Shown in pieces: positions 48,976 through 60,000 of a DNA stretch of 60,000 nt. This stretch comes from Lineus longissimus (lineage: Eukaryota; Nemertea; Pilidiophora; Heteronemertea; Lineidae), in contig NC_088310.1 of the NCBI RefSeq assembly GCF_910592395.1, forward strand, positions 17,989,501 through 18,049,500, in the 5' to 3' direction. The notes under the pieces are model-generated. The model did no database searches, was not told where the DNA came from, and saw nothing but the letters and a program-made list of their open reading frames with translations. Position numbers and translations under genes: made by a program. Numbering within the stretch: position 1 is the first letter of the stretch; every line of letters starts with the position of its first letter.

Positions 48976-50100
48976 GTTTTTGGTAATGGAAAACTACTTG
49001 TTTCAAACTCGTGGCAAAAGTTGCTGCAAAGTTATTCACTGCACACTCTCACATCAAAAATCGAATCGTATCGAAACTTACAATACAGTTTCACCTAATT
49101 AAAGTTAACATAACTCTCTACTTTAGACTTCCAATTACTTTCACACAAGAACACAGGAATAAGAAACTTTTGCTCGATCGTTTTCTCTCAACCTGAACAA
49201 CTTTTGTCCTGGCTGGGAATGCCGCGCTGAGATGACGTCACACGACCATATTTGGCAACGGGGACAGGATTCCCTTCTGCCACAATTTTTTTTCGTACTA
49301 TTAATGAGTTAGATTGACCAGGGTCAGTTTTATGCTCCTCCCCTCGCACACCTGGGTATAATTTGGCCCGAGTTCAGGATGATACTTTGGTGGTGAGGCA
49401 GTAAAGTTTAAACAATAGATATAGATATATTGTGCATTATTAGCCCTAAACCATTAAATCGGTCCTATTATTATAAACGCCTATAGCATTTATTAGAATG
49501 TCTCATAAAAAAGACAGATAGACCCGGTGTAAAAGTAAAAAGTGTCCCCCTAGAAAAAGTGCCCGGGCCTATTGTATTCTGACAGATTATGGCATATGGT
49601 TCTATAGAGGCAATGACCGTCACTAGCTCAGCGCATAATAGAATCCTTCGTTCCCGGACATTTTATCCTAGGACATTTTAAACTTCTACACCGGAACTGA
49701 TCTCGGCCTACAATCATGTGCAGGGAGTTGAATGCTGCCTCTTATCAACTGCTGCTACCTATTGTACCTATGGGCCTCTTGTATATTTCTTTAGTGTCAC
49801 TTATTTCATAAACAAAAACCATCAGTGGTGAGAGCATTGTGCTTTTTTCTGTGTACCACTTTACCCACCCCGCAATTTTATTTTTGAATATGATTTTCAT
49901 TATCAGGGACATAAACTCCTTCCCCACCAGTGAATTGTTTACATTTGAAGATATCCACGTGGTTTTTCTTGACTTCCAGGAAACCCACGTGACAAGCTTT
50001 AATCAATCTCAGCCAATCATGTGCCTTGGCTCTAGGCAATTTAAATGGCGGCTTCTGAAGAATTGTGAAGCTTGCAAAAATCTAAAAATGTAGGGAATTT
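48976..50100. promoter_or_regulatory. Divergent intergenic promoter region
   Basis: The 1.1 kb separates two start codons pointing away from each other. It holds a perfect cAMP-response palindrome TGACGTCA at 49233-49240 (about 260 bp from the hydantoinase ATG). It also holds two E-boxes CACGTG at 49956-49961 and 49986-49991, and a CCAAT at about 50014 near the other gene. A shared bidirectional promoter is possible, though the spacing also allows two separate ones. Confidence 0.5.
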
Positions 50101-53100
50101 ATGCGTGTGGAGATGGAGTGCTTCACAGAGTATCTGCAGGTATTGTGGATAAAGTATATCCAACTGTTGGCAACTGTTTGTTAGTTGTAAATGTTGAAGT
50201 TTTGCTAAGATAATGCAACAGTTGTCTCCATATCAGGTATGGGAACCAGTGCAGTGTCGGTGGTATGCATTACCCGGCCATTATGCATTCTCTCTGTACA
50301 AAATGCACGTAAAATAGAGAGGTTTAGATTTCGATGTCATTATTCAACGTAACGTAAATGAATACGTTGTACAGTCCTTTGGTATCCAGTGTCAGTGGCA
50401 TAGTGATCGAGTGCCAGGCTCATAAGCAGGAGGTAATGGGTTCACACTTGTGGAATCGATTGAAAGGATCTCTGACTGTCGTTTCGATGTAGTTGTGTCC
50501 TTGAGAAGGCACTTAATCCTAATTTATTGCTGCTCTCCAAATGGGAGTAAGTTGGCATTGGTAAAGATGGCAAAATATCAATGTTAATCAGCCACTGAGC
50601 CAGTGATGCAGCTTGGACCTGTAATGTAATACCCCCTTTGAGTGGAGGGGGGGGTCCCCCAGGCCCAGTTCCAGTTTACATTGATTAACTTCTAATTCTT
50701 TTTATCACAATAACATGCAGAGGTTTTAGAAACATTTCATGGTATGCACCCTTTATTTATTCTAAGTCAGCTGGTGTCTTCTTTGCAGGTAAGCAGATAT
50801 AAAATCATCCAAATTGATTTACAAATACCTATTTGTGAAGATGAAGCTAAGGAAAGAAGGAAGACATGGTTTGGAGAAGAACACCTTCAGGTAATATGAC
50901 TTAGTTTAACTCATATGTAAATGAACCTAATTCTACATTCATGAGTTAAGACGTGGACCGTGTCAGAAAACATTCATTGTAAACGCAGAATATTTCAAAC
51001 GAATGTTGTATGAAATGATACCCAATTCTTATCATGACATCCAAGCAAGATTCTACCATGATTTGAGTAATTTCAAAGTATTTGTTTTAATTTAATACAT
51101 GTATAGGTAAACAACCCCTCCTGAGATTCACTGCCATTTTACCCTAATGTCACATTCTGAGATTATGAGCCTGGCGCTCTAACCACTCACTATCCCACCG
51201 CTCTCCCCCCGATCTCCCTTGATACTTATACAATACCATAAATCACCATTGATGCTATTATTTTCAAAGGAGCTTTTAACCCTTCTGAGGGATGTGATAT
51301 GGGAACGACTCGAGACTGTCGCAGTTGGTGGCAAGCAGACACGGAAGAAATCTTGTGAGAGGAACAAGTCTGGAAAACTCACTGGTATGTAGACATTGAG
51401 GAACCAGCATTAAGATAAATGCCAGTGGCGGCGCCACAATCGATTGTACCTTCTGACACCATGACGTCATTTTCTGGTCTGTTGACGTCGCATGAGGTCA
51501 ATCACGGGAAACCATTGCGTACATTTTTGCACAGGATTTCAACAACAGAAAACGTGCCCAATAACTGGCATCGCGCATATTTTCCGCAAAATTATCTTAA
51601 GAAACTGATAGCTCAATAGATTCAAAACAGAAAGATGCAAACGTCGCCGAAATCGGTCGAAAATAAGCGATCGTTTTCGGGCTCAGAAATAACATGATAA
51701 TGCATTGGAAATGGAGAGTTTTGGTATGATCGATTGCAGCACCACGCGGCGGATAAATCGCGCCGGTTCCTCATTGTAATCAGTGGCCTTTGTTTCAATT
51801 GCTGTAATTAATATTAAGTTGTTGTTTCTATCATTGGTCTTTTTTGTGACTGTAAATAAATACCTGGTGCTAAAAAATTGCTGTGGGTTCCTCTTCCCTA
51901 CATATATTTCTCATGCCCAAAAATGACCTGCCGCGTTGACGAAGATGTGTGTACTTTATTTCAGGCAAATTAATAATTGCTGAATACAAATTCAAGTTGA
52001 AGAAAATTCGCCAATCCTGCATCATTCCAAGTCAAGGTAAACCTGGTACGTTTTTCCAATCGATGATATTTATTGCAAAATTAACAGAGACAGAAGTTTT
52101 CATTAAACGAAAAATTTCCATTAATTACTGTGTGGATGCAATTAAGCCGGTTGATTGGCACCTTATTTCACATGTAATTGGCTGATGTGATTCAACCTGC
52201 TTAATAGCGCCGTCACAGTAGATGCAGGAGCTGGACGGAGGGAGACTTTTTTGTTGCACAGAGGCACATTAAATAATTGAATTGTGTTCTTTTTGTGAAA
52301 TGACCATGTCTTAATCATATTTTGATTGATATGATTTATCGTATCTATAAAAGAGAGCCTTGGTCATAATGATAGTTTGTCAGGTGAGGGTTAATTTATG
52401 TACTTTGATAATTTCAGGTGGTAAATATAAAGGATGTGGTCTCGAAAAGGAAAAACTTGCAGTCACAGTTGAACAGATACCTCATAAACTGTCAAAAGTA
52501 AGTAAAAGAGCACAATTTAGGTAACTCTTGACTCTTGTACTGTTCCAAATTAACAGGAATTAACATAATGATTGATTTACTTGGTATTTCAGGAGCCTGT
52601 ACCAAGTAGTAGTGGATACTTTAGGTCGGAGGATAAAGATGAAGGAGACAGCTCTGGCCATGGTGAGGAGGACAATCGGAAAAAAAAACAATTGAAAAAT
52701 ATGTAAGTTGGATCTACACATACTGTAAACCTGGAAATTTGCATGTACCTTTTTAATTTTGCATATTTCGCATTTAGTTGAGTCTGATACTTTCACCACT
52801 GACCACAATCTCCCTTACCCAATAATGCAGATAAGTTTAGGCCGGGTCTATTTGGCAAGCCGCTCGCCGAACAGGCATCTTTTTTTGTCCTGTTTGGAGA
52901 GCCGCTTGCCAAACAGCACTAAAAAGCCACCCTGTTCGGCCAGCCGGGCTTGCCAAACAGGTAAAAAATCTACCCTGTTTGGCGAGCTGGAGACTTTACT
53001 TTAATATTAATGAGTTCGGCTCTACATTCAGGACAAGAAAAAGTCGCTGTTTGGTAAGCCGGGCTTGCCAAGTAGTCACTTCCTTAAGTTTATTCTTATT

Positions 53101-56100
53101 TGGAGGTGACTCTACAGTGTATAAGGAGTATGTCCGACATGGGATGATCTTGATCAATCCACCTTTTGCCAAAGCAAGTTTACCGGTCTCTCAAGTAATT
53201 TGTTTTCAATATCTTTTTTCAGAATTAGCAAAAGCGGTAAGCAAATCTCCAAGAGATCTAAAACTGGAAGGCCGCAGAAGAAAGAGAGAACGGCAGCATG
53301 TGATGAAGAGAGTGATGATGATGAGGGCAATCAAGGGAGTCTGCGCCAATGGATATCATCATGGAGGACTCCGAAGAAGAAGCATCGTAGCAGGTCACCG
53401 AGGCAGACAGAACCTTCAAGGTCAAATAGGGATGGCTCAAGGTCAAAGGAAGGTCAGTCGGGGTCAGATGAGAGTGAAATGGCAAAAGGACGTTTGGAAA
53501 GTCGTTCAAACAGTGTCGTGTCGGAAGAATCTGTGTATCGAGAGTATCGGTCAAACAATGCGGCGGATTCAGAGAAAATTCGAACCCCGCCCAAAAAGAG
53601 GAAGATGAGGATGGCTGATTTTATCCTCCATCCTGGAACGGTGCAGGATGATGATGATGTTGAGGTAGACAAGGTGTCAAATGATGGTGCTGCTGAATCG
53701 GAAGCGGTCAAGAAAAAAAGACGGCCAGATCTCAGCCGTTTCGGGAGTAACTTCAGGAAGGGTTGTAAAATGAAAAAGTTTGCTCAAAATAATCAGGATT
53801 TTTCTGATGAAGGAGAGAGTGTCAATGGCACTTGTTCTGAAGTTGATGAGAATGGTAGTGGAGATGAGGTTGATGGATTCAGGGAAGGTGAAAAAGATGT
53901 TGGAGTCGTTGAAATGGAATGCAGAGGAAGTGGAGAGATTTTTCTGAACAAACAGGATTTTGGTGTGAAAGACTGTAAAAATGCAAACGACCTTCAGAAT
54001 TCAGAAGTGGAACATCATGAGGATATTGGTGCCCAGGACACTGTGAAGTCGGAAACTAGTCAAAATGAAAACTTGGATGACTGTCCGTCCAATATCCAAC
54101 CTCATCCTAGTCAAGTTGATTGCTCAGTCATTACTTTATCAGGCGAGACTAATCCGACTCTCAAAAAACTTTCCGATTCAAAACATGGAAAATCGCTTAT
54201 TCCTGGCGCTTCGGATGGGAGCTCATTGAGACAGAGGAAGAAATGTACAGTGATGCCTGTTAAACCTCTAACTGTTATGACTGCAATCCAACAGGGAAAA
54301 GTTGTGGAAATAACGAAGAAGGAGTCAAAGGTCTGCTTGAGCTATGTCGATAATGATGGTGGCGAGAGAGGGAAGGGTGCTGCTGATGAGAAAAAGGGAC
54401 CCAAGACAAAGTGCGACCTAGGAGAAAATTCAAATCAAGAAGTCGTGAAATTTTGCCAGGCTCTGAAGTCAAAGAAAAAACTGTTAACAGGGCAAAGTAA
54501 AAGTGAGCATCCGCCTTTTATTGAATTGGATGAAGAGTTCTGGGAAAAGGATTTGAATAGAAATGACTTTGGTTCAAGTGAGCAGACTTTACCTGTGGGG
54601 AAACAGGTGTGTAAGGATGAGGATGAGAGCGACTCAGGAGACGATTTACCGAATATGGAGGCAATTATTTCACAAAGTTCAAATTCACAGAATTCAAATT
54701 GTTCTGGAGAGGGTGGGCTTGGTTCAGTCAGCCCATTGAAGTCACCAAATGCTGGTAAAGAATCTGGCGAACTGCCGTCCATTATCTCTGATAAATCTGT
54801 TTCTTGTGGTGAGGGCATCAAGGCTAGGGCTGGTTCGGAATCGCAGAAATGTTATGTTGGAATTGGGCGAAGGAGACGACTGGTCAATTCTAGTAAAGAT
54901 TCAAAGTCCAAGAAAGATCAGGAGTCTGACCCAAAGGAGAAGAAAGATGCTGATACTGTTTTGAAAAAGAAGCGTCCAAAATCGAAAGAGCGTGTTGGTA
55001 TATTTGAGAAGCTGTCTCCTGCTCGGGCTGGTGGGGTGTTCGCGAATGATTATAGCGACTTGCGATCACAGGGTGTGCAAACTGATGCCGTCCAGAGGAA
55101 AATTGATAAGGAAGAAACAAGTTATGAGATAGAGTTGAAAAGATTAGGTGGGAATGATTTCAATGAGATTGAGATGGAGGACAATGATGTTGAGTTAAAA
55201 AGCTTGGCTTGTGCTGGGCCAAATGATCTGGGCGTTGCCATCGGGCCTAGGATGATATCACCGGGGATATGTGACCAGAGAAGTACTGGGGCAAAGTCGG
55301 TGGTTGGCGATTGCAGTGGTAGTGATGGCGATGGAGAGGTCGTTCTTAAAAAGGAAGGGGAGTCACTGGAACCAGAGCCAACTGAAACGTCTCATGACAA
55401 AGGGAGTGAGAGTGAAGTAGAAAAGCGAATCAATGGACTTGGTGACAGCCCATCTAGGAGCAAACGTTTCAAGGGAAGCTATTTGGAGTATGACAGTGAC
55501 ATGGCTACGAAAGGAAATAAGAAAATGGAGAAAACCAAGTCAAATAGATGTGATCCTGATAATGACTATAGCGACTCCAGTGCCGTGCCAGATGTCGGTG
55601 ACCCACCGAGGAAGGTATCGAAAAGGCCCAGGAGGAATTTGTCGAAAATTACGTCAAAATCTTGTGGAACCGGTCAGGCCAGGGATAAAAATGATGACCA
55701 ATACTGCAGCAGTAGTTCGTTGCATTCCAAAACTGACCTGGCATCTGATTTCTCTGGAATTCCAATTGGGTCACGGAAAAAGACTCTGTCAACCTCTACA
55801 TGTTCCTCCTCGACTGTTTTAGAGTCCTATGGCTTCTTGGCGGCAAAGCGGCCCAATTTAGATGAGGACTCCAGCTCTAGTCATCAGGATTGGGAGACGT
55901 TTTCTGTACAGAGTAACACAGAATACACAAGCATCATAGAACTTGATAACGAGAATCAAATGATGCTGGACTCTGGCTTTAACAGTTCAGCAAACACAAC
56001 TATTGCATCTCTGAACCATGCGGAGCAACCGGACAATCTACCGACCATAGTGCCAGCAAAAAAGAAGAACAAACTTAAATCAAGTCCGTGGAGGGTGAAG

Positions 56101-59100
56101 TTGAAGACTGGCAAGGAATCAAAAGCTGTGCAGAGGAAGAAACGACTGACGAAGAAAGTGAAGAGTCCGAGGTCCCCACGTGGGCTTGGGAAGATTCAGC
56201 AGACTAGCTCTCTGCAGACGTTTTCTAGCTCGAAAGAGAGGGAGGCTGTTAGCGATCATGAGGAGCTGCCTGATTTGCTACCAGCATTTGGAGGCATCCC
56301 GTCCCAGGATAATGGTGTTATGAATGGTGCTGAGGCGGTCGATGTTTCAACTAGTCTGTCTGAAACGCAAAAGGTGAAACGCCGGAAAGTCACCAAGTCG
56401 GTTTGTCAGAAGAAAAAAGATGATTCTGATACAGAAGTTGAAGTTTCAAAGCCATCAAAGAAAGAGGCTTTATCCAAGGAAAAAGGGACGAAATGTCATA
56501 GAAGGAAACTGGATGGTTCGCTCGGTGCCCGGAAGTCTCGAGCCATTTGTAAAAAGGACAAACCACCAGCAGCTCATCTGATGTCGTCGTCTGATGATGA
56601 GACTCGTCTTGATTTCAAGGAGATTTCGGATGGATCTGTTGCAAAAAATATTGACTTGGGTAGGCTGGATGCAGAAGCGCACACTTCTCGGGCTGTTCTG
56701 GAATCAGGTGCTGCCGCGACAGGCAAGATGGCAACCAATTCTTACTCGGATGACGATTCTGACAAAACGTTGCCAGCAGTACTTCGGAAATCTGATGATG
56801 AATCTGTTTGGAAAGATACAAAAGTGACATCTAAAGCTAAGATGCGGAGAAATCGCGAACGAAGGAAGCATGTTTTGCCGAGCCTTGTGGATGAAGACAT
56901 GGAATCGGCTAGCAATGGTGAAGTGCCTGCCCAAGGACTTGGACCCCGGAGAAGTGGAAGCACAAGTTCGGTGTCGTCAACAGAACTACCAAGCGTGTCT
57001 TTTGTCAGTGAAATCAGAAGTAAGTATCGTTTGTAGTAACAACATTAGCAATCCTCAATAATAAAGTTTCATGACTTTCTTTCAATCCATTGCTTTCTGA
57101 CACCCCAGGAAAACCGTTTACACAAGAAGCTGCTACCTTTTGATATTCTTTTGGCATCTATATATTATTACTGGAGACGTCTGGAGAGTAATTTGCTCTA
57201 TCTCCTCTGAAACCACTGAATGAATTGGCCATGTTGAGGGTTATTTAGGGGTATTTGGACGTCCCGAAGACGATCCGCTATATTTCGAAACCAAATTTTC
57301 ATCGGAATATGCTGTTTTTCGTGATTTTTGCCCTATGAATGGGCCACCTCCATCATCAGCAAGTGCTGCTATCTATGAGGAAAATATGTAAGTTACTTGA
57401 CCTGCCAGGCAGCCTCAGAGCTGTTTTCAGCAGTTAGGGCACTCATACCCAGGATTAGACTTGCGCCGTCCGACGCCAACTTGCCGTTCACCCTACAACC
57501 ACCGTGCAGAGCACGGGTTTAAGCTAGTTAGAATATAATGATAGACACACTCAAAGGTAATTAAATAAGGTATTTAACTTTCTCTGGTGTCTTTGAGGAA
57601 CTGAAATAGAGGCTTTTTGTGACTTTTTCACTGCAGCTCTAGTTTGTGACAATCATGATTGTAGGGTCAGGAAAGGATCCATGTTATCAAATGAGGAAGC
57701 TTATTTACGCTATACCATTCATCTGTTGTATTGATGCTGTAATCTATTCCAGAGCGGCTCAGCCTTTGTCCTGTTGTTGATGATGATATGGTCGTCATCA
57801 TCGAGGAATTGTCCACACCCGTCATGATCAAGGTTGAGCATGAGGTTGCTGATGAAATCGACAAAGAAATTCAGTCGATACAGTAAGTTATACAGAAATA
57901 CGCAAAGAAATTGATTGATATTTTACGAAAGAAATTAGTGGTTTTTACTATTTAGCCATCTATGGATGCCTGAAAATTTGGTTTTGGTAGTCAATCTCCG
58001 ATGGTAAAGAGTGAAAATAAAAGTGTTTCATTTCAAGCTCCTGTCCTGCATGACCTAATGTACTCACAAGCATACAGTAACACGAACTTGTACCATTCGA
58101 TACATTTGAATTACATTTCACAAGAATTAATGGAAATTTGCTTGTCAAATGCAAATGTATCTATAATGAACTCGCATCCTTTGTAAGTTTTTCTCTTGTT
58201 TTTTTTTAGTGACGTGTCTAAGTTATCTGACAGCCACCTCCAGTATCTGGTGACAAAATATGAAAAATATCTGCAAGAAATCTTCCAGGGCAAGGTAAGG
58301 AGGCTCTTAAGCGATTTCAATCGCAGTTATCTGCGATAATCGCTGCAATGTGCAACAAAAGGATTTCTTGTCGCTGTGTAAAACCGGTTTTCATTGGTTT
58401 CTTCAGTAATCAATTCGGGAGTTCTGAAAGTCACTGGCAGAAATACTGATAAGTACTGATATTTTGGTCAAAAATCTTGAGAAAATAAATGTTTTGAAGC
58501 AGTTCCTGAGAGCCCTCATGGTGGGTTGCCAGCTCTGCCTGTTGTAGGCCAGTTTGAGCATCACTTGGTTCCCGATAATTTCATTGTAAATTCCTTTGCT
58601 GGATGTATTCTGTCCCTTTTCAGAGCCGGTCTTGGAGGCATGAGGATTACAAAAGGGGAGGAAAAGATCGACGTAAGTTATAAATTTGCAAAGAAATTCA
58701 TCAACGCTTAAATGTCATCATGGAGATCCCTGCTTGTCACCATTCTTCATGTCAGTCTAATCATAAACTCAACTATGAGGACATGTGACTGTTTCTGCAT
58801 GCCCTATACACCTTTCCAGAAATGGGGCGCTGAGTGTCCGAAATAGTGTCGTCATAAGGGGAAACTAGGCCTTATGGTGGAGGGACAAAGGAGATAGTCA
58901 TAGTTGACCAACACAGTTGAATGCCTTTGATGACGGACGAGGGGGAAAAAGTTAGTTCCAATGCAAGCCACCAATTTCGGGAAGCATATATTGTGTTTTG
59001 ATATGTCCAGTGACGCCATCTTTGGCCAGGGAGTATCTTTCATCTCGGGCTAGTGTCAATTTGGATGGGGTCTTTGTTTGTCTGTCATGGCAAGGCACCT

Positions 59101-59438
59101 GGACAAGGAACCTCAGTTTTCCATCTCATTTGAAGGGTGAAGTAATATAGAATGAAGTTTGCTCCAGGACACTTGAGACCAAACAGTAATGATCCTTTCA
59201 AGAGTCAAACCCATGACCTCCTGATTATGCACTTTGTGGTCAAACCACTATGCCAGTGGTTACCCTTAAGTTTTGAAATCCATGAATTTCTGCTGCCACT
59301 CTGCTACATTTCTTATACCCTGTTCCATATCTCACAGAGAATTTAACCTACAACATCCACACCCTTCGGTATCGCGAGGAACAAGAGGACACTGTGATGG
59401 AAAGCTTGATGAAGATATTCTGCAGTAAACATCAGAAA
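50101..59438 (+). CDS. Large charged nuclear-type protein, 11 exons in window, 3' incomplete
   Basis: Exons 50101-50139, 50789-50890, 51270-51384, 51965-52036, 52418-52497, 52593-52702, 53223-57019, 57753-57882, 58210-58294, 58624-58672 and 59338-59438. Together they make 4680 bases, 1560 codons in one frame. All introns are GT-AG with consistent phase, and the last exon ends phase 0 with a good donor, so the gene continues beyond the window. The N-terminal 175 residues look folded (RYKIIQIDLQIP, EEHLQELLTLLRDVIWERLE, KLIIAEYKFKLKKIRQSC). The giant exon 7 is Ser/Lys/Asp/Glu-rich with many basic patches (KKKRRP, KKKRPK, KRRKVTK), typical of a disordered chromatin or DNA-repair scaffold. Exons 8-11 look structured again (DDDMVVIIEEL, HLQYLVTKYEKYLQEIF, EDTVMESLMKIF). 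I do not recognise the family. The start may instead be ATG 50113, which has a better context. Confidence 0.8.
50390..50625 (+). repeat. tRNA-derived SINE (family C) in intron 1 of the nuclear-type gene
   Basis: Box A-like TGGCATAGTGATCGAG and box B-like GGGTTCACACTTG head the copy. The body has TTGAGAAGGCACTTAATCCT and GCAGCTTGGACCTGTAATG, shared with 59575-59870. Confidence 0.7.
52840..53075. repeat. Palindromic repeat cluster in intron 6
   Basis: At least five imperfect copies of a CTGTTTGGCRAGCCGGGCTT-GCCAAACAG theme, about 45-60 bp apart. Individual copies such as CTGTTTGGAGAGCCGCTTGCCAAACAG (near 52890-52920) are almost perfect palindromes, so each can fold into a hairpin. It is much more GC-rich than the rest of the intron. 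Confidence 0.7.
53223..57019 (+). CDS. Giant exon 7 of the charged nuclear-type gene (3797 bp)
   Basis: About 1266 codons in one exon. It has no recognisable globular domain: low hydrophobicity, many Ser-Asp/Ser-Glu pairs (casein kinase 2-like), SPR, SPL and SPSR sites, and about ten Lys/Arg clusters. The acceptor TTTTTTCAG is at 53214-53222 and the donor GTAAGTAT at 57020. The in-frame ATG at 53200 lies upstream of the acceptor in intron sequence and is not the start. Confidence 0.85.
57020..57752. other. Intron 7 of the nuclear-type gene
   Basis: No gene-like frame and no recognised repeat. The AATAAAG at 57059 just after the exon could permit a short alternative 3' end: reading past the donor meets a TAG at 57034. 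Confidence 0.35.
59045..59290 (-). repeat. tRNA-derived SINE (family B-like) in intron 10
   Basis: On the minus strand it reads AACCACTGGCATAGTGGTTT (box A) then ATGGGTTTGACTCTTG (box B). The body has the GAGGTTCCTTGTCCAGGTG-type phrase found in the 3658-4062 copy. Confidence 0.65.
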
Positions 59439-59574
59439 GTAAGTCGGGTCCAGATATGGTAGCGAGCGACCTCAAATATCAAAGTAGCAGAGCAACCATT
59501 ACAACATTATTAACACTATAAATAATATTTAAAGTTTTGTATTTTAATGTTTTAAGAAACTTGAACAGTGTAGG

Positions 59575-59870
59575 AGATGTGTCGCTATCTCAGTCACTGC
59601 TGTTTTGTCTTTGTGTCTTTGAGCAAGACACTTAACCCTACTTGCTTCTTTCCACCCAGCAGTAAATGGGTACCTAGCTGGCAGAGTTGGCACACTGAAT
59701 GTTAGTCCTGAGCACTGTATAGCTGCAGCTCGGACCTGTAATACTCCCAGAGAGTAGAGCTTGAACCAAGAATGTACAGGTCAATAGCTAGGGGTAATAA
59801 TGTGAAGCGCTTTGAGCGACTGAAACCAGTTGGATTTAGCACGATATAAGTCTCATGATTATTATTATCT
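59575..59870 (+). repeat. SINE (family C) 3' portion with (ATT)n tail
   Basis: Carries CAGCTCGGACCTGTAAT and GTGAAGCGCTTTGAGCGACT, then ATATAAGTCTCATGATTATTATTAT. It shares its middle with 50390-50625. The tRNA-like head is decayed. Confidence 0.65.
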
Positions 59871-60000
59871 CTGTCACATGATGTCATTCTCTTACTGGGA
59901 ATCGAACCCATGTAGTCAACAGGTACGAATGTTTGTTTGGAACATCAATACTGCTACAGCTTTGCGATGAAATTTGTCAGCTGATATTCACAGAGGGGAA

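Noticed and set aside
53200-53222. ATG 53200 as start of a 1278-residue protein
   Set aside because: It is upstream of a strong acceptor at 53222, and six in-phase upstream exons join to 53223. The frame also has a better explanation as exon 7, ending at the donor 57020 rather than the TAG at 57034.

Overview
This window is a piece of a repeat-rich animal genome, most likely a marine invertebrate (possibly lophotrochozoan; the lineage is inference). The reasons are spliced genes with GT-AG introns, tRNA-derived SINEs, a pogo-like family with CAGTAGAACCTC ends, a CR1/jockey-type retrotransposon fragment, satellites, and a very large Helitron of the endonuclease-bearing (Helentron/Helitron2) type. 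No genuine tRNA, rRNA or CRISPR array was seen.

Layout. (1) 48975 to 2108, minus strand: one 13-exon gene for a hydantoinase/oxoprolinase-type protein fused to a DUF917 domain. I followed reading phase through every junction; the exons sum to about 991 codons, a normal length for this fusion. Only the exon 4 donor is ambiguous. (2) Its fourth intron (about 33 kb, 8624-41676) holds most of the mobile DNA: the Helentron reading frame (8906-17926, minus, 3006 codons without a stop), a 36-bp minisatellite (18.7-19.5 kb), two direct repeats (21.8 and 25.7 kb) around a 5'-truncated retrotransposon (22697-24262), a 443-bp TIR element (25.8 kb), a nested four-exon plus-strand gene for a 250-residue OB-fold (RPA-like) protein (27075-29704), a 1.4-kb pogo-like element (31560-32952), and paired hairpin-ended elements near 37 kb. 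(3) Intron 1 of the same gene holds a 1.6-kb 22-bp satellite, a 159-bp pogo-like MITE and other simple repeats. (4) After a 1.1-kb divergent intergenic region, a plus-strand gene starts at 50101 and runs off the window: 11 exons, 1560 in-frame codons so far, encoding a large, charged, probably disordered nuclear protein that I could not identify.

The most notable object is the Helentron polyprotein. In order it carries a canonical 2A ribosome-skipping motif (residues 117-125), a cysteine protease-like domain with a Cys and Asp-x-His arrangement like the herpesvirus-type deubiquitinase fold, about 23 copies of a 17-residue Lys/Arg/Glu helix repeat, a HUH/Y2 Rep nuclease, a Pif1-type helicase, and two tandem endonuclease (EEP) domains. 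The first EEP copy has lost its catalytic residues; the second keeps them. The open frame suggests a recently active element. An RPA-like gene lies nearby, but nothing in the sequence ties the two together.
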